64,000 nt of DNA from Streptomyces zhihengii (GTDB lineage Bacteria; Actinomycetota; Actinomycetes; Streptomycetales; Streptomycetaceae), in the NCBI RefSeq assembly GCF_016919245.1, contig NZ_JAFEJA010000001.1:1302001-1366000 (forward strand). Direction: 5' to 3'. The translations under genes and the position numbers were made by a program. The notes beneath the pieces are model-generated. The model was not told the DNA's origin, ran no database searches, and worked only from the letters and a program-made list of their open reading frames with translations. Numbering within the stretch: position 1 is the first letter of the stretch; each line of letters starts with the position of its first letter. This document shows positions 54,131-62,966 of the stretch, piece after piece.

Positions 54131-54481
54131 GAATGTCCTCCGGTTGGGCCGGTCGAACGGGCGGGTTGCCGTGGAGCGCCGGGGAGGTGTGGTGTCCCCC
54201 CTGTGCCGCGCTCGCCGCGGGGATCCGGTGCGGCTCGCTCGGTCCGTCTGCGCCCTGGGGCGTCCCGTTCCGGGCTCGGTGCCGTGGAACCGGAGTGCGC
54301 CGTCACTCCTGGACCACCTGTTTCGTGTACGCGAGATGGGACGGTAGCCGGGTTCCTCCTGCTCGGAAAGGCCTTGTGCAGTGCGGAAGTTGAACTTTTA
54401 CCCGCAGCAGGACAAAGCCGCGTCCGGGCAGGCCGGACCGGCCCGGCGGCTCCGGGGCCACCGGGCTCGGGCCTGCGGGTT
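54131..54481. other. intergenic region upstream of the large secreted enzyme
   Basis: About 350 bases without a supported gene. It contains an 11-bp palindrome AAGTT-G-AACTT at 54387-54397 in a locally AT-richer patch, a possible operator for the minus-strand gene starting at 54130. I saw no convincing -35/-10 pair. Confidence 0.4.
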
Positions 54482-55489
54482 CTACTGTTCGCCGCCCGAG
54501 AAGGCGGCGTCGAAGGAAGCGCTGGGCAGGTCGAAGTCGAACTGCTTGAGATGGGCAAGCGCTTGCGGGGCGCCGGCGAGCCGGTCCATTCCGGCGTCCT
54601 CCCACTCGACCGACACGGGCCCCTGGTAGCCGATGGAGTTCAGCATCCGGAACACGTCCTCCCAGGGCACGTCGCCGTGGCCGGCCGAGACGAAGTCCCA
54701 GCCGCGCCGCGGGTCGCCCCAGGGCAGATGGGAGCCGAGCCGCCCGTTGCGCCCGTCGAGGCGCTTGCGGGCCTCCTTGCAGTCGACGTGGTAGATCCGG
54801 TCCCGGAAGTCGTAGAGGAAGCCCACCGGGTCGAGGTCCTGCCAGACGAAGTGGCTGGGGTCGAAGTTGAGCCCGAAGGCGGGCCGGTTCCCGACGGCCT
54901 CCAGGGCGCGCTTCGTCGTCCAGTAGTCGTAGGCGATCTCGCTGGGGTGCACCTCGTGGGCGAAGCGCACGCCCTCGGTGTCGAAGACGTCGAGGATCGG
55001 GTTCCACCGCTCGGCGAAGTCCTCGTAGCCGCGCTCGATCATGCGCTCGGGCACCGGCGGGAACATGGCCACCAGATGCCAGATCGAGGAGCCGGTGAAG
55101 CCGATGACGGTGTCGACGCCGAAGGCCGCCGCCGCCCGCGCGGTGTCCTTCAGTTCCGCGGCCGCCCTGCGGCGCACCTCCTCGGGCTCCCCGTCGCCCC
55201 AGATCCGGGCGGGCAGGATGCCCTGGTGGCGCTCGTCGATCGGGTTGTCGCAGACCGCCTGGCCTACCAGGTGGTTGGAGATCGCCCAGCACTTCAGGCC
55301 GTACTTCTCCAGCAGTGCGTGCCTGCCGTCCAGGTAGGACGGGTCGGACAGCGCCTTGTCCACCTCGAAGTGGTCGCCCCAGCAGGCGAGTTCCAGACCG
55401 TCGTAGCCGAAGTCGCGCGCGAGCGCGCAGACCTCCTCCAGCGGCAGATCGGCCCACTGACCGGTGAACAGTGTGAACGGGCGTGGCAT
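54482..55489 (-). CDS. sugar phosphate isomerase/epimerase
   Basis: 335 residues, xylose-isomerase-like TIM barrel: [78 protein letters not shown] and VSVEWEDAG hold the metal-binding Glu, Asp, His and Glu residues. Relatives encoded next to Gfo/Idh/MocA oxidoreductases act on 3-keto glycosides or inositols. AAGGAGGT lies just before the ATG, 12 bases after the oxidoreductase stop, so the two form an operon. Confidence 0.87.
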   Translation of the reverse strand: MPRPFTLFTGQWADLPLEEVCALARDFGYDGLELACWGDHFEVDKALSDPSYLDGRHALLEKYGLKCWAISNHLVGQAVCDNPIDERHQGILPARIWGDGEPEEVRRRAAAELKDTARAAAAFGVDTVIGFTGSSIWHLVAMFPPVPERMIERGYEDFAERWNPILDVFDTEGVRFAHEVHPSEIAYDYWTTKRALEAVGNRPAFGLNFDPSHFVWQDLDPVGFLYDFRDRIYHVDCKEARKRLDGRNGRLGSHLPWGDPRRGWDFVSAGHGDVPWEDVFRMLNSIGYQGPVSVEWEDAGMDRLAGAPQALAHLKQFDFDLPSASFDAAFSGGEQ

Positions 55490-55501
55490 CGGACCTCCTT
55501 C

Positions 55502-56728
55502 TCAGACCTGTGCCCGGGCCGGCACCGGTTCGAGCACCGGTACGGGCGTGTAGACGGCGTTCTTCCCCGCGCTCTCCTCCACCGCGGCGAGCACCCGCTG
55601 GACCTGGAGCCCGTCCGCGAAGGACGGCACGGGCTGGGTCCCGGCGGCGATGGCCACCACGAGGTCGCGCGCCTGGTGGGCGAAGGTGTGCTCGTAGCCG
55701 AGCGCGTGGCCCGGCGGCCACCACGCCTCCAGGTACGGGTGATCGGCCTCGGTGACCAGGATCCGGCGGAAGCCGGCGGTCACCGCGGGTTCGGCGTGGT
55801 CGTGGAAGAGCAGCTCGTTGAGGCGCTCCAGGTCGAAGGCGATCGAGCCGCGCTCCCCGTTGATCTCCAGCCGCAGCGCGTTCTTGCGGCCGGGGGCCAT
55901 CCGGCTGGCCTCGAAGACGGCGAGCGCGCCGGAGGCGAGCCGGCCGGTGAAGACGGCGGCGTCGTCGACGGTGACGGGCCCGCGGTCGCTGCCGCCCGAG
56001 GCGCTCAGCCCCGCCGACGCGCCCGCGAGCAGCGGCCGTTCCCGGACGAACGTCTCCAGCTGCGCGGAGACCCCGACCAGCGGCTCCCCCGCCAGAAACT
56101 GCGCGAGGTCCACGATGTGCGCGCCGAGGTCGCCCAGCGCACCGGAGCCCGCGTGCTCCCGCTCCAGCCGCCAGGTCAGCGGGAAGTCGGGGTCGACGAG
56201 CCAGTCCTGGAGGTAGGTCACCCGCACATGCCGCAGCGCGCCGACGCGGCCCTCGGCGATCAGCCGCCGGGCGTAGGAGATGGCGGGCACGCGCCGGTAG
56301 TTGAAGCCGACCATGGCGAGCTGGCCGCGTTCGCGGGCCCGCTCGGCCGCGGCCGCCATGGCCTCGGCCTCGGCGACCGAGTTGGCGAGCGGCTTCTCGC
56401 ACAGGACGTGCTTGCCCGCGTCGAGTGCCGCGACGGCGATCTCGGCGTGGCTGTCGCCCGGTGTGCAGATGTCGACGAGCTGCACATCGTCGCGGGCCAC
56501 CAGGGCGCGCCAGTCGGTCTCCGCCGCGGCCCAGCCGTGCTTGTCGGCCGCCGCGCGCACGGCGGCGGCGTCGCGGCCGGCCACGGCGGCGAGCACCGGC
56601 CGCAGCGGCAGGTCGAACACCCGTGCCGCGGTGCGCCACCCCTGTGAATGCGCGGCGCCCATGAACGCATAGCCGATCATGCCCACGCCCAGCGGCGGGG
56701 GCGCCGCGTCGCTGTCCGTCCGTTCCAT
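55502..56728 (-). CDS. Gfo/Idh/MocA family NAD(P)-dependent oxidoreductase
   Basis: 408 residues. Rossmann fold at the N-terminus (GVGMIGYAFMGAAHSQGW), VDICTPGDSHAEIAVAALDAGKHVLCEKPLANS with the conserved Lys, and GSGALGDLGAHIVDLAQFL supplying the catalytic His region. The family oxidises or reduces a sugar or inositol hydroxyl, often at C3. With the downstream isomerase-like gene and the sugar ABC importer it fits intracellular catabolism of an imported glycoside or cyclitol. GAGGAGG precedes the ATG. Confidence 0.9.
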   Translation of the reverse strand: MERTDSDAAPPPLGVGMIGYAFMGAAHSQGWRTAARVFDLPLRPVLAAVAGRDAAAVRAAADKHGWAAAETDWRALVARDDVQLVDICTPGDSHAEIAVAALDAGKHVLCEKPLANSVAEAEAMAAAAERARERGQLAMVGFNYRRVPAISYARRLIAEGRVGALRHVRVTYLQDWLVDPDFPLTWRLEREHAGSGALGDLGAHIVDLAQFLAGEPLVGVSAQLETFVRERPLLAGASAGLSASGGSDRGPVTVDDAAVFTGRLASGALAVFEASRMAPGRKNALRLEINGERGSIAFDLERLNELLFHDHAEPAVTAGFRRILVTEADHPYLEAWWPPGHALGYEHTFAHQARDLVVAIAAGTQPVPSFADGLQVQRVLAAVEESAGKNAVYTPVPVLEPVPARAQV

Positions 56729-56774
56729 TCGGTTCCTCCTCGTCGGTGTGCACGGTGGCGGCCGGGCCCGGTCC

Positions 56775-56815
56775 CGGGCGGGCCCCGCGGCCGCTGCGCC
56801 GCGGGGCCCCGCCCG
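56775..56815 (-). terminator. terminator after the sugar-binding protein gene
   Basis: A 16-bp GC stem with a single bulged C (CGGGCGGGCCCCGCGG against its near-complement) and an 8-base loop, 20 bases after the binding-protein stop. It would separate the importer genes from the oxidoreductase/isomerase pair, at least partly. Confidence 0.65.
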
Positions 56816-56834
56816 TACGGGCCTTCGCCGACCG

Positions 56835-57884
56835 TCAGTTGAAGCCGGTGGGCAGGTACTCGTCGACGTTGTCCTTGGTGACGACGGCGGAGTACAGGGT
56901 CAGGGAGGCCGGGATCTCCAGCTCCGCCATCCCGCTGACGCCCTTGCCCTGGCCGAGTGCGCGGGCCAGGTCGATGGCGGAGGCGGCCATGGTCGGCGGG
57001 TAGAGGACGGTGGCCTTGAGGACGCTGTCACCGGCCTTGATCGCGTCCATGGCGGACTTGGCGCCCGCGCCGCCGACCATCAGGAAGTCGTCGCGGCCCG
57101 CCTGGGCGATGGCGCGCAGCGCGCCGACGCCCTGGTCGTCGTCGTGGTTCCACAGCGCGTCGAACTGGGACTGCGCCTGGAGGAGCTGGGCCATCTTGGC
57201 CTGGCCGGACTCGACGGTGAAGTCGGCGGCCTGGCGGGCGACCTTGCGGATGTTGGGGAAGTTCTTCAGCGCGTCGTCGAAGCCCTGGGTGCGCTGCTTG
57301 GTGAGCTCCAGGTTGTCCAGGCCGGCCAGCTCGATGACCTTGGCGTCCGGCTTGTCCTTGAGCTGCTCGCCGATGTAGTTGCCGGCGTTGAGGCCCATGC
57401 CGTAGTTGTCGCCGCCGATCCAGCAGCGGTACGCCTGCGGGCTGGCGAAGATGCGGTCCAGGTTGACGACGGGGATGCCCGCCTTCATGGCCTGGAGTCC
57501 GACCTGGGTGAGCGCCTTGCCGTCGGCGGGCAGGATCACCAGGACGTCGACCTTCTTGTTGATGAGGGTCTGCACCTGGCCGATCTGGGCCGCCGTGTCG
57601 TTGGAGCCCTCGGTGATCTCCAGGGTGACGTCGGAGTACTTCTCCGCACGGGACTTGGCGTTCTGGTTGATGGCGTTCAGCCAGCCGTGGTCGGCCTGGG
57701 GGCCGGCGAAGCCGATGGTGACGGCCTTGCCGGGCTTGTCGTCGGCGACGGGGGCGTTGTCGGCCGCCGCGTCGTCGCTCTTCTTCGGCTCGTTGCTGGT
57801 GCAGGCGGTGAGCAGGGCTCCGGCGGAGACCGCTGCGGTTCCGAAGAGCAGACCTCTGCGGCTGGGTGCGGGGATCTGTGGCAT
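56835..57884 (-). CDS. sugar ABC transporter substrate-binding lipoprotein (RbsB type)
   Basis: 349 residues with an SRRGLLFGTAAVSAGALLTAC signal: the twin Arg and a lipobox with Cys28 suggest Tat export and lipidation. The mature protein has the periplasmic-binding fold of class B sugar binders (VTIGFAGPQADHGWLNAINQNA, VLVILPADGKAL, VVNLDRIF, WNHDDDQGVGALRAI). It captures a monosaccharide or related ligand for the permease and ATPase encoded just upstream. A 9-base minisatellite lies in its leader. Ligand not predictable. Confidence 0.9.
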   Translation of the reverse strand: MPQIPAPSRRGLLFGTAAVSAGALLTACTSNEPKKSDDAAADNAPVADDKPGKAVTIGFAGPQADHGWLNAINQNAKSRAEKYSDVTLEITEGSNDTAAQIGQVQTLINKKVDVLVILPADGKALTQVGLQAMKAGIPVVNLDRIFASPQAYRCWIGGDNYGMGLNAGNYIGEQLKDKPDAKVIELAGLDNLELTKQRTQGFDDALKNFPNIRKVARQAADFTVESGQAKMAQLLQAQSQFDALWNHDDDQGVGALRAIAQAGRDDFLMVGGAGAKSAMDAIKAGDSVLKATVLYPPTMAASAIDLARALGQGKGVSGMAELEIPASLTLYSAVVTKDNVDEYLPTGFN

Positions 57885-57918
57885 GGCGGGATCAACCCCT
57901 GTCGAAGGAGGGAATGGG

Positions 57919-57951
57919 TGCTGGACGTGCTGGACGTGCTGGACGTGCTGG
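57919..57951. repeat. 9-base tandem repeat (TGCTGGACG), about 3.7 copies
   Basis: It lies in the 88-base gap between the permease stop and the binding-protein start. Slippage here could change leader length between the two genes. Confidence 0.85.
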
Positions 57952-57972
57952 GGGGCCGGGATGCGCCGCCGG

Positions 57973-59004
57973 TCAGTCGGCGCCGCGCAGGGTGCGGTGC
58001 TGGACCAGGACGGCGGCGACGATGATCGCGCCCTTGGCGATCTGCTGGACGGCGCTCTCCAGGTTGTTCAGGGCGAAGATGTTGGTGATGGTCGTGAAGA
58101 CCAGCACACCGAGGACGGAGCCGACGATGGTGCCGCGTCCGCCGCTGAGCAGCGTCCCGCCGATGATGGCGGCGGCGATGGCGTCGAGTTCGTAGAGGTT
58201 GCCGTTGGTGTTCTGGCCGGAGCCGGCCAGCACGATCAGCATGAACGCGGCGATGCCGCAGCACAGTCCGGACAGCAGGTAGAGGTACAGGCGCTGGCGC
58301 CGTACGTCGATGCCGGCGAGGCGGGCCGCCTCCGCGTTGCCGCCGACGGCCACCGTGCGGCGTCCGAAGGTGGTGCGGTTGAGGATCAGCCAGCCCACCA
58401 GGGTGACCGCGGCGAAGACCAGGACCAGCGGCGGGATGCCGAGGATGTAGGCGTCCCGGATGCCGAGGTCGAGGACCGAGTCCACGGTGACCATCTGGGT
58501 CTTGCCGTCGGTGATCTGGAGGGCCAGGCCGCGGGCGGAGGCAAGCATCGCGAGCGTGGCGATGAAGGGCACCATCCCGCCGTAGGCGATCAGCAGCCCG
58601 TTGACCAGCCCGCAGCCGAGGCCGACGACCACGGCCGTGAACAGGATGCCGGCGAAGCCGAACTCCTGGGTCGCCAGGGTGGTGGCCCAGACCGAGGCCA
58701 GGGCGACGATCGCGCCGACCGACAGGTCGATGCCGCCGCTGGTGATGACGAAGGTCATGCCGACGGTCACGACGCCGATGACGGACGCCTGCGTCAGCAC
58801 GAGCTGGAGGTTGCTCGTCGCCAGGAACTCGTCGGGCTTGGTGAAGCCGCCGACGGCGATGAGCACGGCGAGCACGCCGAGCAGGGAGAGGTTGCGCACG
58901 TCCAGGCGGAAGCCCAGCGGCCTCAGGGCCGTGCTTCTGTCCGGTGCGGACTTCGCGGGTGCGGCCGGCGCGTCCTGCTGCGCCGGGGAGGCTGGCTGCG
59001 TCAT
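57973..59004 (-). CDS. sugar ABC transporter permease (RbsC type)
   Basis: 343 residues with eight to ten membrane helices. The cytoplasmic coupling region contains GRRTVAVGGNAEAARLAGIDVRR, the signature of the ribose/xylose-type permeases, and VGMTFVITSGGIDLSVGAIVALASV is also characteristic. It forms the channel of the sugar importer, probably as a homodimer. The ATG overlaps the ATPase stop by four bases. Confidence 0.92.
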   Translation of the reverse strand: MTQPASPAQQDAPAAPAKSAPDRSTALRPLGFRLDVRNLSLLGVLAVLIAVGGFTKPDEFLATSNLQLVLTQASVIGVVTVGMTFVITSGGIDLSVGAIVALASVWATTLATQEFGFAGILFTAVVVGLGCGLVNGLLIAYGGMVPFIATLAMLASARGLALQITDGKTQMVTVDSVLDLGIRDAYILGIPPLVLVFAAVTLVGWLILNRTTFGRRTVAVGGNAEAARLAGIDVRRQRLYLYLLSGLCCGIAAFMLIVLAGSGQNTNGNLYELDAIAAAIIGGTLLSGGRGTIVGSVLGVLVFTTITNIFALNNLESAVQQIAKGAIIVAAVLVQHRTLRGAD

Positions 59005-60524
59005 GCCGTCGGGCTTCCTTCCATCACAAGGTCGAGTACGCGGTGTTCGTCGAGCTCCCGGGCGTCCGCGGTGTGCACGACGCTGCCTTCGCGCAGCACC
59101 AGCACACGGTCGGCGAGCCCCAGCACCTCGGGCACCTCGCTGGAGACGAGGAGGACCGCGAGGCCGTCGTCGGCCAGCCGCCGGATCACGGCGTACAGCT
59201 CGGCGCGGGCGCCGACGTCGACGCCGCGGGTCGGCTCGTCGAGGAGCAGCACCTTGCAGCCGCGCAGCAGCCAGCGGGCGAGCACCGCCTTCTGCTGGTT
59301 GCCGCCCGAGAGGGTGCGGATCCTGGCGTCGGGGTTGTCGGGCCGCAGCGACAGTTCGCGGGTGGCCCGCCGGGCGGCCTCGCGCTCCTTGCCGTGGTCG
59401 AGCCAGCCGCCGCGGGAGAAGCGGGAGAGGGTGGAGACGGAGACGTTGCGGGTGACCGACTCCAGCATCAGCAGGCCCTGCGCCTTGCGTTCCTCGGGCG
59501 CGAGGCCGATGCCGGCGCGGACGGCGGCGCGGACGCTGCCGGGCCGCAGCGGGACGCCGTCGACGAGGACCCGGCCGGCGGTGGGGCGGCGGGCGCCGTA
59601 GACCGTCTCCAGGATCTCGCTGCGCCCGGAGCCGACCAGTCCGGCGAGGCCGACGATCTCGCCGGGCCGCAGTTCCAGGTCGACGGGCGCGAACTCGCCC
59701 TTCCTGGCGAGCCCTTCGACCCGCAGCACCGGTTCGGCCGCGGCGCGGGCGGTGGGGTCGGGGCGCTCGGGGAAGACGTACTCGACGTTGCGGCCGGTCA
59801 TCAGGGCGACCACGTCGGAGGTCGGGGTGGACTTCGCGGGCAGATTGCCGGCGACCGCCCGGCCGTCCTTGAGGACGGTGACCCGGTCGCCGATGCGGCG
59901 GATCTCCTCCAGGCGGTGCGAGATGTAGACGACGGCGACGCCGTCGGCCGTCAGGTCGCCGACGATCCGGAAGAGATTGTCGACCTCGTCCGGGTCGAGC
60001 GCGGCGGACGGCTCGTCCATCACGATCAGGCGCACCTCGTGGGAGAGCGCGCGGGCCATCGAGACGATCTGCTGCTGGGCGGCGGAGAGTTCGCCGACGT
60101 GGCGCGCGGGGTCGATCTCGGGGTGGCCGAGGCGTTTCAGCAGCTGGGCGGCGGCGGTGCGGGCGGTCGACTGGCGGACCACGAAGCCCGCGGAGACGGG
60201 TTCATGGCCGAGGAAGACGTTCTCGGCGACCGACAGCCCTTCGACCAGGTCGAGTTCCTGGTAGATGGTGGCGATGCCCAGCCGCATCGCGGCGATCGGG
60301 GAGCCCAGCGACACGGGCTCGCCGCGCCAGGTGATCTCCCCGCCGTCCGGCTGGTGGGCACCGGCCAGGACCTTGATCAGGGTGGACTTGCCGGCGCCGT
60401 TCTGGCCGAGGAGGCAGTGGACTTCTCCGGCCTGGACCTCCAGGTCCACGCCGTCGAGGGCGCGGACGCCCGGGAACGACTTGGTGATGCCGGACATGGT
60501 GAGCAGGGGTGGTTCTGGTGCCAT
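59001..60524 (-). CDS. sugar ABC transporter ATP-binding protein (RbsA/XylG type)
   Basis: 507 residues with two fused nucleotide-binding domains. The first has GQNGAGKST, LSAAQQQIVSMARAL and LIVMDEPSAALD. The second has the degenerate Walker A GLVGSGRSE normal for this family, with LSGGNQQKAVLARWL and VLLLDEPTRGVD. It energises uptake through the permease of the next gene. It is the first gene of the transport operon, with the ROK regulator 371 bases upstream on the same strand. Confidence 0.93.
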   Translation of the reverse strand: MAPEPPLLTMSGITKSFPGVRALDGVDLEVQAGEVHCLLGQNGAGKSTLIKVLAGAHQPDGGEITWRGEPVSLGSPIAAMRLGIATIYQELDLVEGLSVAENVFLGHEPVSAGFVVRQSTARTAAAQLLKRLGHPEIDPARHVGELSAAQQQIVSMARALSHEVRLIVMDEPSAALDPDEVDNLFRIVGDLTADGVAVVYISHRLEEIRRIGDRVTVLKDGRAVAGNLPAKSTPTSDVVALMTGRNVEYVFPERPDPTARAAAEPVLRVEGLARKGEFAPVDLELRPGEIVGLAGLVGSGRSEILETVYGARRPTAGRVLVDGVPLRPGSVRAAVRAGIGLAPEERKAQGLLMLESVTRNVSVSTLSRFSRGGWLDHGKEREAARRATRELSLRPDNPDARIRTLSGGNQQKAVLARWLLRGCKVLLLDEPTRGVDVGARAELYAVIRRLADDGLAVLLVSSEVPEVLGLADRVLVLREGSVVHTADARELDEHRVLDLVMEGSPTA

Positions 60525-60895
60525 GACGAATCCCCTCGGCGGGTGCGGCCGGTGAGCGGGCAGGGCGGACGGTCCGCGGACGCCGGACCGGGTACGGGTG
60601 CGGGGCGGAAATCGGGGTGCGGGACAAGAAGCGGAACGGGAAACGGAACGGGAAACGGAAGCAGGGGCGGACCGGAGGGCGGAGCGGGGCCACGGGTGCG
60701 GGGGTGTGCCGGGACACGCTCACCGCGGTGCGGCGGGAGCGTTGCGGGACGGCGCGGCGGGCGGGGGCTCGCCGCGCGTCGACCAGTGCGGTGGTGCCGT
60801 GCGTCCCTCGTACGGGAGGGACGTGCGCGTACGGGCGGTGCGGGTGGTGCGGGTGGCGCCTGGCACCCCGGGCGGGGGTGCCGGCCGGCCCGGGA
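60525..60895. other. promoter region of the sugar importer operon
   Basis: About 370 bases without a gene between the ROK regulator stop and the importer ATPase. It contains a reiterated GGAACGGGAAAC dodecamer (60631-60661, two and a half copies). No reliable -35/-10 pair could be picked. The dodecamers are candidate regulator sites. Confidence 0.4.
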
Positions 60896-62086
60896 TCAGG
60901 CCGGCGAGAACAGGTGGTCGCTGATGAGCCGGGCCGCGCCGATGACTCCGGCGGTGGGGCCCAGCTCGCCCAGGACGATGGGCAGGTTGCCGGTCGCCAG
61001 CGGCAGCGAGCGCCGGTAGACCTGGGTGCGCACGCTCGCGAGCAGCGTGTGGCCCAGTCCCGTCACCCCGCCCCCGATGACGACGAGACCGGGGTTGAAG
61101 AAGCTCACCAGGCCGGCGATGACCTGGCCGACCCGGTCACCGCCCTCCCGGATCAGGTCGAGCGACGCGGCGTCGCCCGCCGCGGCGGCGGCGGAGACGT
61201 CGGCGGCGGTCAGCGAACCGGCCGCCTCCAGCCGGGCGGCCAGCTCGGGCGAGCGGCCGCCGCGCGCGGCGTCCTCGGCGTCGCGCGCCAGCGCGGCACC
61301 GCTGAAGTGGGCCTCCAGGCAGCCCCGGTTGCCGCAGGCGCAGGCCCGCCCGTCCGGGTCGACCTGGATGTGCCCGATGTCTCCGGCGCTGCCCGTCGTA
61401 CCGCGGTGGACCTCCCCGCCGACGACGATGCCGCAGCCGATGCCGGTGCCGATCTTGACGCAGAGGAAGTCGCCCACCGAGCGTGCGACGCCCGCGTGCT
61501 GCTCCCCCATGGCCATCAGGTTCACGTCGTTGTCGACCATCACCGGGCAGCCGAGGTCCTGGCTGAGCGCCTCCCGCACGGGGAAGCCGTCCCAGCCGGG
61601 CATGATCGGCGGTGCCACCGGGACGCCCTCGGGGAAGCGGACGGGCCCCGGCACGCCGATGCCCGCGCCGTCGAACCCCTCGGCGAGACCGGAGGCCCTG
61701 AGCTTGCCGGCCATCGACAGGACCTGCTCGAAGACCGCGACCGGTCCCTCCCGGACGTCCATCGGGTGGTTGAGGTGCCCGAGCACCTCCAGTTCGGCGT
61801 TGGTCACCGCCACGTCGATGGAGGTGGCGCCGATGTCGACGCCGAGGAAGCGCAGGGCCGGGGCGAGCCGGATGTTGTGCGAGCGGCGCCCGCCGCGGGA
61901 GGCGGCGAGGCCGTCGGCGACCACCAGGCCCGTCTCCAGGAGCCGGTCCACCTCCACGGCCAGCTTGGAGCGGGAGAGGTCGACCTGATCGCCGAGCTGG
62001 GCACGGGAGTTGGGTCCGCCGTCGCGCAGCAGCCTGAGCAGCCGCGCCTGATGCGCGTTCGCGGGTCGAGCCGTCATGCGTCTCAC
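60896..62086 (-). CDS. ROK-family transcriptional regulator
   Basis: 396 residues. An N-terminal winged helix-turn-helix (ANAHQARLLRLLRDGGPNSRAQLGDQVDLSRS) is followed by a sugar-kinase-like ROK domain with LGVDIGATSIDVAVTN, GIGVPGPV, VMVDNDVNLMAMGE, GTGIGCGIVVGG and the zinc-type motif CACGNRGCLEA. Such proteins repress sugar-uptake genes until a sugar or sugar phosphate binds, so the adjacent Rbs-type importer is the probable target. GTG at 62086 is preferred because GAGGGG lies directly before it. An ATG three codons later is possible. Confidence 0.9.
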   Translation of the reverse strand: MRRMTARPANAHQARLLRLLRDGGPNSRAQLGDQVDLSRSKLAVEVDRLLETGLVVADGLAASRGGRRSHNIRLAPALRFLGVDIGATSIDVAVTNAELEVLGHLNHPMDVREGPVAVFEQVLSMAGKLRASGLAEGFDGAGIGVPGPVRFPEGVPVAPPIMPGWDGFPVREALSQDLGCPVMVDNDVNLMAMGEQHAGVARSVGDFLCVKIGTGIGCGIVVGGEVHRGTTGSAGDIGHIQVDPDGRACACGNRGCLEAHFSGAALARDAEDAARGGRSPELAARLEAAGSLTAADVSAAAAAGDAASLDLIREGGDRVGQVIAGLVSFFNPGLVVIGGGVTGLGHTLLASVRTQVYRRSLPLATGNLPIVLGELGPTAGVIGAARLISDHLFSPA

Positions 62087-62441
62087 GTACCCCTCCCCTC
62101 CCCTGGGGCCGGCCCGCCGGGCCCGGCGTGGTTCGCACCACGGCCCGGTCCGGACGGAAGGCGGCCTCTCGCCTCAGCCCTCGGCGCGGGGAACCTCGGC
62201 CTTGTCCGTCTGCTTTCGAGGGGGAACGTAGCAGCGCTTTGCCCAACGGGGAAGAACTTGCGCACAGTTCCGGCTCAACTTTCTCCACACTCGGGACAAA
62301 GGCCGGGACACGGGTCCGCCGGACGTCAGCGCCGGGACCGCCGGGACGCGTCGCGGCGGGACGGCGGCACGCGTCGCGGCGCGGGTCCGGCACGCGTCGC
62401 GGCGGGACGGCGGCACGCGCACCGGGGGTCGCCGGGAGGCA
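62087..62441. other. intergenic region with GC-rich repeats
   Basis: About 355 bases without a gene. Three to four imperfect copies of a CACGCGTCGCGGCGGGACGG block lie at about 62340-62425. Nearer the ROK gene (62200-62290) the sequence is less GC-rich, with an AAAGCGCT core at about 62230-62240 that could be an operator. Confidence 0.45.
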
Positions 62442-62903
62442 TCACAGCAGCGGTGCGAGCCGCTCCAGGAAGATCCGCTGGCCCGCCACGAGCAGCGGCC
62501 GTGCCGCGTCCGGGGTGAACCACCCGGCCCGGTCGATCTCCGGGAACTCCTGGAGCACCCCCGAGCCCCGGGGCCACTCCATGGTGAAGGTGCCGGGCAC
62601 GACCAGCGAGGTGTCGAGGTCGCCCTCCATCGCCCAGACGACGACCACCTTGCCGCCGGGCTGCCGCATCTCGCCGAGCGGCAGCCAGTCACCCGCGGGC
62701 GGCTGGAGCCCCAGCTCCTCCTCGAACTCCCGCCGCGCGGCGGCCGTCGGCTCCTCGTCGGGGCCGTACTCGCCCTTCGGGATCGACCAGGCCGCCTCGT
62801 CGCGCGACGCCCAGAACGGCCCGCCCATGTGGCCGATGAGCACCTCGGTGCCGGTGCCGCGCCGCCGGAAGAGGAGCAGCCCGGCGCTTCGCTTCGTCGT
62901 CAT
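62442..62903 (-). CDS. NUDIX hydrolase (second copy in window)
   Basis: 153 residues. The NUDIX box is complete: GEYGPDEEP then AAARREFEEELGL. WSIPKGEY before it and AGLLLFRRRG at the start fit a subgroup related to diadenosine-polyphosphate or predicted dATP-type hydrolases found across actinobacteria. It differs clearly from the NUDIX protein at 4499-4981. The ATG has CAGACT seven bases upstream and no Shine-Dalgarno sequence, which suggests a leaderless transcript. Substrate unknown. Confidence 0.87.
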   Translation of the reverse strand: MTTKRSAGLLLFRRRGTGTEVLIGHMGGPFWASRDEAAWSIPKGEYGPDEEPTAAARREFEEELGLQPPAGDWLPLGEMRQPGGKVVVVWAMEGDLDTSLVVPGTFTMEWPRGSGVLQEFPEIDRAGWFTPDAARPLLVAGQRIFLERLAPLL

Positions 62904-62966
62904 GCGGCCCAGTCTGCCGCGCGCCCGGCCGCCGGGAACGGCACCGGGAGCCTCCCGCGCCCGGTG

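Noticed and set aside
57919..57951. Possible regulator operator formed by the TGCTGGACG repeats
   Set aside because: Perfect short-period tandem units with no dyad symmetry look like replication slippage. It is listed only as a repeat.
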